From JBFJWU01 sp041623475 [NCBI: bacterium] (lineage in GTDB: Bacteria > J088): a stretch of 18,280 bases of DNA. The DNA lies in NCBI GenBank assembly GCA_041623475.1, contig JBFJWU010000021.1, positions 1 to 18,280 on the forward strand, given 5' to 3'. The notes beneath the pieces are model-generated. The model did not search any database and was not told where the DNA came from. It was given only the letters and a program-made list of their open reading frames with translations. The translations under genes were made by a program, and so were the position numbers. This document shows positions 1 to 7,463 of this stretch, piece after piece; within the stretch, counting starts at the first letter, position 1; each line of letters opens with the position of its first letter.

Positions 1-1144
1 CCCCCATCCGCTCGGCGCCGATAACAACCCCGTCACCGACGGCGTAGACCGGTGTCCCCCAGGGCGCAGCATAGTCAACTCCACGATGCGGGCGCCGGAT
101 GCCCAGCACGGGGTGCAGTCGATTGAGGGTGTAGCCGCTGGAAATACGTGAGTATTTCAGTGGCGCGCGCAAGAACGCGCCCCGGACCGAACTTCCGTCC
201 TCGTGATAATACCCGGCTGTCTTGTCGTGATCGCCTTCACCGGGGTACCAGCACGCAGACAGTGCCAGGTCACCGGAACTGTATCGTGCGGCCAGGATCG
301 GGCCGTAATCATAAAACCGGTCCTCAACGTAGCGCTTACGAACCAGCATCTTGAACTGGTCACCCGGTCGCGTCGAAATTCCGAAATCAAAATCCCAACT
401 GAACAGGTCAATGAAGGACATGATCAATCGCGGCGATTCGCCTGCCTCGTAGATTGCCTTGAACAGACTCGACTCTACAGACCCTTGCACGACCTGGTCC
501 CGGTCTTCCAGTTCGAGGGGATCGGCGATCGCCACCAATTGACCGGTCTCGGTATCCCGGCGAAAACGGAACCGATCCAGGGCACCGTGCTGGAACGTGC
601 CTTCGATCAGTTCTTCGTCGAGCCACAATGTCCCGGTGAAACGATCACCAGGACGCAGGCGTTTCAGGTCCAATTGATCCTTCAGGCCGGCAACCACAGC
701 TCCGGCCTGGTCGCGCGGCAAACCGGCGCGCAGCAGAGTCGCAAACAGATTCTCGCCGCTCTGAATCCGCGCCTCAACTGCTGAAAACGGGTCCGGCGGA
801 CCAAACCGAACCGGCCGAGGCGGCGGCAATGTTGTCGCCTCGGTTGACTCTCGTTCGTGTGCTTCGACCAGAGCCCGACCGCCATCGTCCTCTGCCGTGA
901 ACTGAGCAAGTTCCGGTGCCGATCCTGACTCCGCATCGGCAATGTCTGCGGCGGAGCCTCCGGATTCCGCCGATTCGGGAACTGGCACATCCCTCTGGGA
1001 CCGAACGAGGTAGGTCCCGACACAGATACAACCAACCAGCAATGCCACCCAAACACCGGGCGGACGGGTTCGGCGCGGCGGACGGCGGCGCTGCTGCTGT
1101 GCCACGGAGTCTGCTCGCCCAAGATCAAGCCCCACGACTGGCAC
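1..1144 (-). CDS. M23 family peptidoglycan endopeptidase, membrane-anchored (partial, C-terminus off the left edge)
   Basis: A continuous reading frame on the minus strand runs from about 1144 off the left end. It starts with a basic N-terminus, then one hydrophobic segment (about residues 31-47, GVWVALLVGCICVGTYLV) that should anchor it in the inner membrane with the rest in the periplasm. An acidic, low-complexity stretch follows, then a LysM/OapA-like region around SGENLFATLLRAGLP. Next comes the beginning of the M23 fold, with SRISSGYTLNRLHPVLG and PHRGVDYAAPWGTPVYAVGDG. His353 and Asp357 of the H-x3-D motif would be two zinc ligands; the second H-x-H lies beyond the window. The family (MepM/YebA-like) cuts peptide crosslinks in peptidoglycan during growth or division. 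The start is uncertain: GTG at 1144 or GTG at 1135, neither with a strong ribosome site. The upstream neighbour is an unrelated membrane protein on the same strand. Confidence 0.85.
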   Translation of the reverse strand, partial: MPVVGLDLGRADSVAQQQRRRPPRRTRPPGVWVALLVGCICVGTYLVRSQRDVPVPESAESGGSAADIADAESGSAPELAQFTAEDDGGRALVEAHERESTEATTLPPPRPVRFGPPDPFSAVEARIQSGENLFATLLRAGLPRDQAGAVVAGLKDQLDLKRLRPGDRFTGTLWLDEELIEGTFQHGALDRFRFRRDTETGQLVAIADPLELEDRDQVVQGSVESSLFKAIYEAGESPRLIMSFIDLFSWDFDFGISTRPGDQFKMLVRKRYVEDRFYDYGPILAARYSSGDLALSACWYPGEGDHDKTAGYYHEDGSSVRGAFLRAPLKYSRISSGYTLNRLHPVLGIRRPHRGVDYAAPWGTPVYAVGDGVVIGAERMG

Positions 1145-1240
1145 CCATATCGATACCCGACGGAACGACGTCCGGCATTTTCATATTCGCGATCAAGGGA
1201 TACTGTCGGTCGTGTGCCACGTGCTGGGCGACGACGGGGC

Positions 1241-1921
1241 TTAGCGGAATGTTCTCAATTTTGTGGCGATGGCTTTCGGCGCGGGCACCAGCAACTTGTA
1301 ACAAAGCACCACGTAATGAAACAGTCCAGTAACCGCCAGGCTCGATAACAGGATTGCCCAGTCGGATGGAGGCAGTGCGCCTTCGGTACGTTCCTGGGAA
1401 CGGTCGATTGACTGCAATAGCAAGACGACCGTGCCGCCAATTGCAAACAGGGTCAGATAAGACAGGTGCCCGGGGAACTGAACCCCGCCCCGCACCTTCA
1501 TGTGCAACAGGACAAGGGCAATGACAAGTCCCTGGCTCAGCGCAGCAGCACCAAGCACGATATTCAGTTCTGCCGACCAGGATCCCAGCTTGTCCTGGAT
1601 CTGTCGCCAGCCAAAACCGATCAAAGCAGCCAGGATCGATGTTACCAGCACAGACCCGATCAACAGGTCGCCGCCGACGCTTTCCAGGCCGGCACCCAGC
1701 TTGCCGGGCAAGTCCGCGTTTTCTGTCAGGATTTCCCATCCGGTTACGGCGCCAACTTTCTTGTTGGCATACCAGGGCAGGAAAAACCAGACCGCAGACA
1801 TCGCCCCCAGGCAACCAAGGAAGAATGCCGACCTCGAGCCGACCACGTCTGCCGAACGTACCGATTTCTTGTTATCTTGTTTGCCGCCCTTGCGAGCCTT
1901 CTTCGCCGATTTATTTGCCAA
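1241..1921 (-). CDS. five-helix membrane protein of unknown function
   Basis: I do not recognise this 226-residue protein. A very basic N-terminus (about 30 residues rich in Lys, Arg and Ser) comes before five predicted membrane segments: about residues 31-50, 84-105, 118-141, 153-170 and 187-211. A hydrophilic loop of about 30 residues (AGLESVGG region) separates the first two, and a short Arg/Glu-rich loop precedes the last. The start is TTG at 1921 with GGAG about 7 nt upstream; the tract between it and the small LapA-like gene contains a reasonable sigma70 promoter. By the positive-inside rule the Lys-rich tail should be cytoplasmic. It lies upstream of the M23 peptidase gene on the same strand, so a cell-envelope role is possible, but this rests only on position. 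An overlapping frame on the same strand (1125-1814) lacks these membrane segments and is taken as a shadow. Confidence 0.7.
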   Translation of the reverse strand: MANKSAKKARKGGKQDNKKSVRSADVVGSRSAFFLGCLGAMSAVWFFLPWYANKKVGAVTGWEILTENADLPGKLGAGLESVGGDLLIGSVLVTSILAALIGFGWRQIQDKLGSWSAELNIVLGAAALSQGLVIALVLLHMKVRGGVQFPGHLSYLTLFAIGGTVVLLLQSIDRSQERTEGALPPSDWAILLSSLAVTGLFHYVVLCYKLLVPAPKAIATKLRTFR

Positions 1922-1949
1922 AATGACACTCCATAATCAACAGTGGGGT

Positions 1950-1978
1950 ATTCTAGCCGGGCCGCAGCGCCGGCACAA
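1950..1978 (-). promoter_or_regulatory. candidate sigma70 promoter for the five-helix membrane protein gene
   Basis: On the minus strand a -35-like TTGTGC (1978-1973) is followed after 17 nt by a -10-like TAGAAT (1955-1950), which matches the consensus at five of six bases. It lies in the 70-nt gap between the LapA-like gene and the membrane protein gene, about 30 nt ahead of the TTG start. The -35 matches only at TTG, so this is a plausible but unproven site. Confidence 0.35.
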
Positions 1979-1991
1979 GCACGCGCCGTAA

Positions 1992-2237
1992 TTACCAGCC
2001 TGAATTGGCTTTTCGCCCACCCCACCACGCGGTCAGGTAGCCGATAGCGAAACCGAACACGACAAAGATAAAGATGAAGTACAGTTTGGGCACTTCAACC
2101 AGATCCCAAAACAGGAAATCAATGTCCACCGGCTCCATGTTCTGCAGGCCGACAATCAGCACAAGAAGCAGCGACATCGCCACCACCGAACCGCGCAGCC
2201 CCAGACGATTCCAGGTCCCAGCCAGAAAATCTTTCAT
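1992..2237 (-). CDS. LapA-domain (DUF1049) inner-membrane protein
   Basis: An 81-residue protein with the layout of the LapA/DUF1049 family: a short cytoplasmic N-terminus, a first membrane segment (about residues 17-32), the connecting motif NMEPVDIDFLFWDLVEVP, then a second membrane segment (about 51-71) ending in TAWWGGRK. The middle motif, N-x-x-PV-x-x-x-F, is the most telling part. In Escherichia coli, LapA works with LapB in controlling lipopolysaccharide synthesis; short single-domain members are widespread and mostly uncharacterised. No lapB-like TPR gene is adjacent here; the next gene downstream is the five-helix membrane protein. The ribosome site is weak (AGG only a few nucleotides before ATG). 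The gene is divergent from the 498-residue protein gene, with 60 nt between the starts. Confidence 0.8.
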   Translation of the reverse strand: MKDFLAGTWNRLGLRGSVVAMSLLLVLIVGLQNMEPVDIDFLFWDLVEVPKLYFIFIFVVFGFAIGYLTAWWGGRKANSGW

Positions 2238-2285
2238 AACCTATATTGTGGCCGCTCTGATCCAAACATACAACCGGGCCACCGC

Positions 2286-2291
2286 TATACT
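2286..2291 (+). promoter_or_regulatory. candidate -10 element immediately before the 498-residue protein gene
   Basis: TATACT ends 6 nt before the ATG at 2298. A transcript started the usual 6-8 nt downstream would begin at or beside the ATG, which fits a leaderless mRNA and the absence of a Shine-Dalgarno sequence before this start. The -35 region (around 2263-2268) is poor, so confidence is low. Confidence 0.3.
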
Positions 2292-2297
2292 GTTGCT

Positions 2298-3794
2298 ATG
2301 AAAGATCAGGCGCAGGAATCGAACGAAGCCCAGTCCGCCGGGCTAGACCGGTACGAAGAGGAAAAACGGCACTGGCTGGACTCGTTACCAGTTGGCGATT
2401 CCGAGGATGTCCTGTTCCGGTTTGAAACCATGCTCAAGGCCCTGGACCGGTTTTTCAATGTTGACAACCATCCGGAACGACGCAGCCGCAAAGTCGCAAT
2501 CGACGACAACATGCGGATCGAAGTTGGCGTCGCAGACCGCAAGCTACGAACCCTGCTGCGGCTCTGCCAAAGCATTCTTGAAGAGACCGATACCAGTGCA
2601 TTTCTTTTTCAATCCTATGTTGAGACACAGCTGATCAGTGACGTTGAGCGGGACGCACTGCTGGAACGCCACCAGCGGCAAAACACGCCCCAGGAGAGCC
2701 TGTATATCTTGCAGGCAGGATTACGCAGCCTGGCACACCTGACCAGTGGTTTGATGGCTGCGGACCATGTCAACCTGACCTCGTTCCGGTCGCTTGGCCA
2801 TCAGTACACGTCCCTGATTATTCAGAACCAGTATTTCAACCCCCTGCGTAACCGTGGCTTCAATCCACTTTATGACCGTGTTGAGCACCCCCTGTTGCTG
2901 CGCAGCGTCAGGGGAGCGCCTACCGAGGGCCTGCGGCGGGGACTAAGCATGGTCATTCTGATCCTCAATCGCTACATCAAGATCAACAACTGGATTCAAC
3001 CCAATGCCGCCAGTCGTGAGGAATTGCACGATTCACTGCCAGTCCTGTCCCTGTTACGCAGCGACTTCCGTGCCCTGATCCCGTATCTGGAAACAACTTT
3101 TCCGCAACGACTGTTTCCCGACGGTCCATCAACACCAGAGGAAGAAGAATTCCTGATGCGCATCGACGGATTCGCATTTCAGTTGAATATGGAGTCGCGC
3201 AAGGTATTCCAGCAATTTCTGCTTGATTTTTCCGTCACCAATGTTGTCAGCAAGTTGCGCAGCGGCCTGGAGGCCGCCCACGGCCTGATGAACACGTTCC
3301 TGCAGCAATCCGTTGTCAACATGGTTCAATCGGTTATTCCGGATGTCCAGGGGATGGACGTGTTCCCCGACTTTGTCAGCCGGTTTGAACAATCCAAGCG
3401 ACTTCGCGAGGACCTGTGGATCTTTCACGAAATCCTGAAACACGTTATCGAGCACCTGGACACAGACACCCCGGACCCGCTTAACAAGCGAGTCAAATTC
3501 AACATGCTCCTGGAGTTCCTGACCTACTTCCAGAACATCACCGTCAAATTGGTCCGTGCTGCAGATTACGAGATCTTCGAAGGTTTTTTTGCTGACGCGC
3601 GGTCACTGAAGGGTGAAACGTTTACCAACCCCAATCGAAATCGAGAAATCAGTCGCAGCTTGTCCCATTTCCGAATCTTTCTGGAGACCACAGTCGGCCA
3701 CGTGAACCAACGGACGGACCTTCAAGACGTTCCCCTGGATGAGGAACATGCGCGCAACATACTGGAACAGTTCACGCGGGAGGACAACGGATGA
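2298..3794 (+). CDS. conserved-looking helical protein of unknown function, first gene of a four-gene operon
   Basis: I do not recognise this 498-residue protein. It has no signal peptide and no membrane segment, so it should be cytoplasmic. The composition (many Leu, Phe, Arg, Glu and Asp residues) suggests an almost wholly alpha-helical fold. Visible landmarks are the acidic N-terminus with DRYEEEKRHWLDSLPVG, an arginine-rich stretch near residue 55, a centre with NPLYDRVEHPLLLRSVRG and GLRRGLSMVILILNRYIKINN, and a C-terminal half with DLWIFHEILKHVIEHLD and KFNMLLEFLTYFQNITVKLV. No catalytic motif is evident. No Shine-Dalgarno sequence precedes the ATG. Its TGA overlaps the ATG of the cyclic-nucleotide-binding gene by 4 nt, so the two are probably translationally coupled and may act together. 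A structural or signalling partner of that sensor is my inference only. Confidence 0.75.
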   Translation: MKDQAQESNEAQSAGLDRYEEEKRHWLDSLPVGDSEDVLFRFETMLKALDRFFNVDNHPERRSRKVAIDDNMRIEVGVADRKLRTLLRLCQSILEETDTSAFLFQSYVETQLISDVERDALLERHQRQNTPQESLYILQAGLRSLAHLTSGLMAADHVNLTSFRSLGHQYTSLIIQNQYFNPLRNRGFNPLYDRVEHPLLLRSVRGAPTEGLRRGLSMVILILNRYIKINNWIQPNAASREELHDSLPVLSLLRSDFRALIPYLETTFPQRLFPDGPSTPEEEEFLMRIDGFAFQLNMESRKVFQQFLLDFSVTNVVSKLRSGLEAAHGLMNTFLQQSVVNMVQSVIPDVQGMDVFPDFVSRFEQSKRLREDLWIFHEILKHVIEHLDTDTPDPLNKRVKFNMLLEFLTYFQNITVKLVRAADYEIFEGFFADARSLKGETFTNPNRNREISRSLSHFRIFLETTVGHVNQRTDLQDVPLDEEHARNILEQFTREDNG

Positions 3795-4336
3795 AACCGG
3801 AAATCGACACGCTGCTGCGTTTTCCCATGTTCAAAGAGCTGCGCCCGCAGGAACTCGCCGCAATTTCCAATCTGTTGGCGGTCGAGGATTTTGCGCCCGG
3901 AGATGTGTTGTTTGATGAGGGGGACCTGGGGGATCGGATGTATTTCCTGCACATGGGACGTATCCAGATCGATCGCCAGACAACACCGGGCCACTATGAA
4001 GTACTGGCCGAACTGGAGCCCCCCGCGATTATTGGCGAAATGGCCATCCTGCGCGAGGCACCGCGAAGCGCCCGAGGCGTGGCAATGAAACCCAGCGTCC
4101 TCTGGGGAATCGACAGGGACTCGCTGCTGGATCTGGCAAATACGGGCAACGCGGCGTCATACAAGATTATTCGCTGGATCGCTGCGAGCCTGAGCGAACG
4201 CCTGAGTCGAACTAACGACAAGCTGATCGAGATCTACTCCAAACCCTTCAAATCAATCATGGAATTGAAGGAACGGCTGAAAGAAGTCCATCCGGACATC
4301 GTTTCTGTCGGCATGGATTCTGACGCAAACGAATAA
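3791..4336 (+). CDS. cyclic-nucleotide-binding-domain protein without a DNA-binding domain
   Basis: This 181-residue protein is essentially one CRP/PKA-type nucleotide-binding domain. The N-terminal helix reads LLRFPMFKELRPQELAAI. The beta-roll follows with FAPGDVLFDEGDLGDRMYFLHMGRI. The phosphate-binding cassette is at residues 81-95, with Gly82-Glu83 contacting the ribose and Arg92 contacting the cyclic phosphate in the motif P-R-S-A. A C-helix region follows (about 118-160), ending in a basic tail. No helix-turn-helix is present, so it is probably not a transcription factor of the Crp/Fnr type; it would pass a cyclic-nucleotide signal to a partner protein. It overlaps the preceding gene by 4 nt (ATGA), which points to that 498-residue protein as the partner. 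Which nucleotide binds (cAMP, cGMP or another) cannot be told from sequence alone. Confidence 0.85.
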   Translation: MKPEIDTLLRFPMFKELRPQELAAISNLLAVEDFAPGDVLFDEGDLGDRMYFLHMGRIQIDRQTTPGHYEVLAELEPPAIIGEMAILREAPRSARGVAMKPSVLWGIDRDSLLDLANTGNAASYKIIRWIAASLSERLSRTNDKLIEIYSKPFKSIMELKERLKEVHPDIVSVGMDSDANE

Positions 4337-4348
4337 GACCACACCGCT

Positions 4349-5167
4349 GTGCCGCCATCCATTGCCGCATTTGATATAGAAACGGTCCCTGATACCGAGA
4401 TCGCCACCCGCCTGGACAACCGCAGCGGCGATTTTGTTGACGTTGCCGACCAGATGCTGGCAGACCGGCTGGAACAAACCGAAGGACGGACAGACTTCCT
4501 GAAAACGCCGTACCACCGTATTGTAACGATATCCGTGGCCTGGCTGAATATCGGGACTGGCAGATTTAAACTGGACAGCCTGGGCGATGACCCTACGGAC
4601 GAAGGAAATCTGCTGGAAGCTTTTTTTCGAATCCTGGAACAACGTCCAACGATCGTCTCGTGGAATGGCAACAGTTTCGATCTGCCGGTTATTCGTTATC
4701 GCGCGATGCTCCACGGCATTGACGCCGGCGCATACTACGCAGAATCCGATCGCTACAACAATTACGTTAACCGGTACCACAGGCAACACACTGACCTGAT
4801 GGATGTCCTGAGCGGGTTCGGCGCTGCGGATCGCGTCGGCCTGGATGAATTATGCAGGATCATGGGACTGCCGGGAAAAACCGTCACAGAAGGCCACCGT
4901 GTTTACCAGCACATCGCGCGGGGCGAATGGGAAGTCGTTGAGACCTATTGCGAGCTGGATGCATTGAATACGTTAATGCTTTACCTGGCATGGCTGCGGT
5001 CACGGGGGGACCTGGATTCCGATCAGTTCAACGGCGCGTGCGAATTGATCGCATCCACCCTGCGGGAAGATGAGCGCGGCGACGTGGCCAGTTACGGTTC
5101 AGCGATCACGGACTGGCAACCAGGATCAACGCGAACATGGCTGGCAACCCAACCCGGCGCGGATTGA
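4349..5167 (+). CDS. predicted PolB-type 3'-5' exonuclease (DnaQ-like DEDDy superfamily)
   Basis: This 272-residue protein matches the family of stand-alone 3'-5' exonucleases related to the proofreading domain of DNA polymerase B (PF10108). Exo I is FDIETVPD, with Asp9 and Glu11 as metal ligands. Exo II is the region SWNGNSFDLPVIRYRAM, with Asp111. Exo III is Y-C-E-L-D at residues 200-204, the Y-x3-D pattern of the DEDDy subgroup. The expected activity is two-metal hydrolysis of single-stranded or frayed nucleic acid ends in the cytoplasm; the physiological substrate of this subfamily is not established. The GTG start at 4349 puts exo I at the usual place near the N-terminus; the ribosome site is weak. 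It lies 12 nt after the cyclic-nucleotide-binding gene and 1 nt before the antiporter start, so it is probably co-transcribed with both. Confidence 0.88.
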   Translation: MPPSIAAFDIETVPDTEIATRLDNRSGDFVDVADQMLADRLEQTEGRTDFLKTPYHRIVTISVAWLNIGTGRFKLDSLGDDPTDEGNLLEAFFRILEQRPTIVSWNGNSFDLPVIRYRAMLHGIDAGAYYAESDRYNNYVNRYHRQHTDLMDVLSGFGAADRVGLDELCRIMGLPGKTVTEGHRVYQHIARGEWEVVETYCELDALNTLMLYLAWLRSRGDLDSDQFNGACELIASTLREDERGDVASYGSAITDWQPGSTRTWLATQPGAD

Positions 5168-5168
5168 C

Positions 5169-7463
5169 GTGGAATTTACCTATGTAAACCTGTTACTGGT
5201 CCTGGCGCTGGCCTGGACCGGTGGGGCGCTTGCGAACCGTGCCGGCTTTCCAGCGATCGTCGGCGAACTCGTCGCCGGAATCGTGTTTGGCCCACCGCTG
5301 CTGGGGATCCTGGAGCCACAGGTCGGCATTCAAGTCCTGGCCGAAGTCGGCGTCTTCCTGATGATGCTGTACATCGGGATGGAAATTAATGTCAAGGAGA
5401 TGCGACGGTCCGGCCTGGCAGCGGTACTGGCCGCGGCCGGTGGCTTCGCTGGCGCGTTTGGACTGGTCTATCTGGCCGTATTGAATTTCGGCGGCAACAA
5501 CCCTGCGGCCATTGTCGCGGGCGCTGCGGCGGGCGTCACGTCGTTGGCGGTCGGCAGCCGCCTGCTGGTCGACCTGCGCCTGATGAACACCCGGATTGCG
5601 ACCGTTCTTACATCCGGCGCACTGATTTGCGACACCGTAGCGTTGGTTATTTTTACCGCCGTAATGAACGCTGCTGGCAGCGATCTGGGGGACACGGCAG
5701 AAATCGCCATCATGGCGTCAAAGATTGTCGGTTTTTTTGCCGTCTCATGGCTGGTCGGTGTCCTCGTCCTGCCGCGACTGGCAGCGGCCGTACAGCGCCT
5801 CGGGTTTGACGACCGTACAGGTCACTTCACTATTATCCTGATTGTCGCGCTCTGCTATGCAGAACTGGCCGAGCTAGCTGGATTGCATTCGATTCTCGGC
5901 GCGTTCCTGGCCGGCATTTTCCTTGGTGAGCGGTTCCTTGGGTTTCGCCAAAGCCATGAGCTTCGTGAGCTTGTACACGACCTGTCCATGGGGTTCCTGG
6001 CACCGATCTTCTTTGTCCAGGCCGGCTTTGATGTCGATTTTGGTGTATTCCAGGCGGCGCCGGAGATGCTGGCGACCATTATCACCGCTGCGCTGTTGGG
6101 CAAAGCACTGGGGACAATGTTTTTTTATGTCCTTGGCCAGCGGGGCTGGCGCGAGGGGCTGGCCCTGGGCGTTGGAATGAATGGCCGCGGGGCATTGGAT
6201 CTTGTCATCGCCCAACTGGCCAAGGACGCCGGACTGATCAGCAAGGACATTTTTTCTGCCCTGGTTTTCCTGGCCCTGATTTCAACGGTTGTTGTCCCCG
6301 TCGCATTGAAAGCATCGATTGAATGGCTGCGGCGCCGTGGCCAGCTGGTCGAGGCTGAGACGAGATCGGGGGCCATTATCGTCGGAGCCGGACCAACTGC
6401 AATTGAAATGGGCAAGTTCCTGGCCGAAAACCAGCCGGTCATGATGATTGACTCTAATACGGAACATTGCGAACGGGCGATCGACGCTGGCCTGGGTGCG
6501 ATCAACGGCAACGCCCTGGATGAAAGTGTCCTCCAGGAGGCCGGGGCCGGACACGTCCGCACACTGGTAACCCTGACTGAAAACCCCCAAATCAATGTCT
6601 ATGCGTCCCAGCTGGCCCGCGAAGTTTTCATGATCCCGGATATTTTCGCGTATGTGTCGGGGGCGGACCTGAAACAGGCCAGTCGACTTGTGGAAAGCCT
6701 GGAGATTCCCGTGTTCAACCTGGGTGCGTACGAGCTGCGGGAATGGGATCGCTGGCTGCGGCGCGGTAATGCGACACCGTCCAGGATCGTGGCCGATGCC
6801 ACATCCAGCCTCGATGACATGGTCGAAGAGAGCTACGTTCATGGCCCATACCAGCCGCTGGCGGTCCATAATCGTTATGGCCTGTCCCCGGCCTTTGGTG
6901 TCATGTCCGTCAAAGACGGAGACGTCGTTTATGGCCTGGCGTTGCCTGAAGATGAACGGCAGCGCATGGCAGATGATGTCGACCGACTCCTGGACACCGC
7001 CGAAATTATCGATTATGACCAGGGCGGCGCCGCCGAGGACTGTTTCCATCACGTTGCCGGCCCGTTGGCCGATCGAATTGGCGGCATTGATGCCCGCGAA
7101 CTGACCCGCCTGCTGTTGGAACGCGAAAAAATGGACAGTACCGTAGTTGCCCACGGTGTTGCCTTACCTCACGTACTCGTCGATGGCGAGAATGTATTCG
7201 AACTGGTTGTGGTTCGGAGTCGCACCGGTGTCGACATGCCATCCGAAGGCGATGACAATGAGGACCACCTGGCACATGCGCTGTTCATCTCGGTCGGAAC
7301 CCGGGATATGCGCAGTCGCCACCTGAAAACCCTGTCGGCGGTCGCCCAGATCGTCAAAGATGAGTCATTTGAACAGCGCTGGATGGACGCGCCGGACATT
7401 GATTCCTTGCGGGGGATCCTGCGGGGCGCACGCCGCAAACGTTATCACGACACCCGGTTCTAG
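5169..7463 (+). CDS. CPA2-family cation/proton antiporter with TrkA-N (RCK) and C-terminal EIIA-like domains
   Basis: I chose GTG at 5169, 1 nt after the exonuclease stop; longer starts would run through that gene and add 33 residues lacking membrane character. The product has 764 residues in three parts. Residues about 1-390 are a polytopic CPA2 (KefB/GerN-like) exchanger, with TSLAVGSRLLVD, LTSGALICDTVALVIF and LGAFLAGIFLGERFLG. Residues about 400-520 are a TrkA-N fold with the nucleotide-binding motif IIVGAGPTAIEMG and an acidic strand end (MMIDSN). Residues about 628-764 resemble a PTS EIIA type-2/PtsN domain: LLEREKMDSTVVAHGVALPH, where His668 matches the phosphorylated histidine, and a later HLKTLSAVAQIV. 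It probably exchanges K+ or Na+ for protons at the inner membrane, gated by nucleotide binding and perhaps by phosphorylation. Its stop overlaps the convergent sirtuin stop by 4 nt. Confidence 0.88.
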   Translation: MEFTYVNLLLVLALAWTGGALANRAGFPAIVGELVAGIVFGPPLLGILEPQVGIQVLAEVGVFLMMLYIGMEINVKEMRRSGLAAVLAAAGGFAGAFGLVYLAVLNFGGNNPAAIVAGAAAGVTSLAVGSRLLVDLRLMNTRIATVLTSGALICDTVALVIFTAVMNAAGSDLGDTAEIAIMASKIVGFFAVSWLVGVLVLPRLAAAVQRLGFDDRTGHFTIILIVALCYAELAELAGLHSILGAFLAGIFLGERFLGFRQSHELRELVHDLSMGFLAPIFFVQAGFDVDFGVFQAAPEMLATIITAALLGKALGTMFFYVLGQRGWREGLALGVGMNGRGALDLVIAQLAKDAGLISKDIFSALVFLALISTVVVPVALKASIEWLRRRGQLVEAETRSGAIIVGAGPTAIEMGKFLAENQPVMMIDSNTEHCERAIDAGLGAINGNALDESVLQEAGAGHVRTLVTLTENPQINVYASQLAREVFMIPDIFAYVSGADLKQASRLVESLEIPVFNLGAYELREWDRWLRRGNATPSRIVADATSSLDDMVEESYVHGPYQPLAVHNRYGLSPAFGVMSVKDGDVVYGLALPEDERQRMADDVDRLLDTAEIIDYDQGGAAEDCFHHVAGPLADRIGGIDARELTRLLLEREKMDSTVVAHGVALPHVLVDGENVFELVVVRSRTGVDMPSEGDDNEDHLAHALFISVGTRDMRSRHLKTLSAVAQIVKDESFEQRWMDAPDIDSLRGILRGARRKRYHDTRF

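Noticed and set aside
203-784. Open frame of 193 codons on the plus strand at the left end
   Set aside because: It lies opposite the M23 peptidase, whose frame gives clear family motifs; the plus-strand translation shows no domain.
1125-1814. Open frame of 229 codons on the minus strand
   Set aside because: It overlaps the five-helix membrane protein in another frame and has a Cys/Arg/Gly-rich composition with no membrane pattern.
1956-1980. GC-rich hairpin between the LapA-like gene and the membrane protein gene as a terminator
   Set aside because: The stem is only about 5 bp and no T-run follows on the minus strand.
5070-5168. Longer start for the antiporter inside the exonuclease gene
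   Set aside because: It adds 33 polar residues before the first membrane helix, whereas GTG at 5169 directly follows the exonuclease stop.
6282-7154. Open frame of 290 codons antisense to the antiporter
   Set aside because: The antiporter frame carries the RCK and EIIA motifs across this stretch; the antisense product has no recognisable features.
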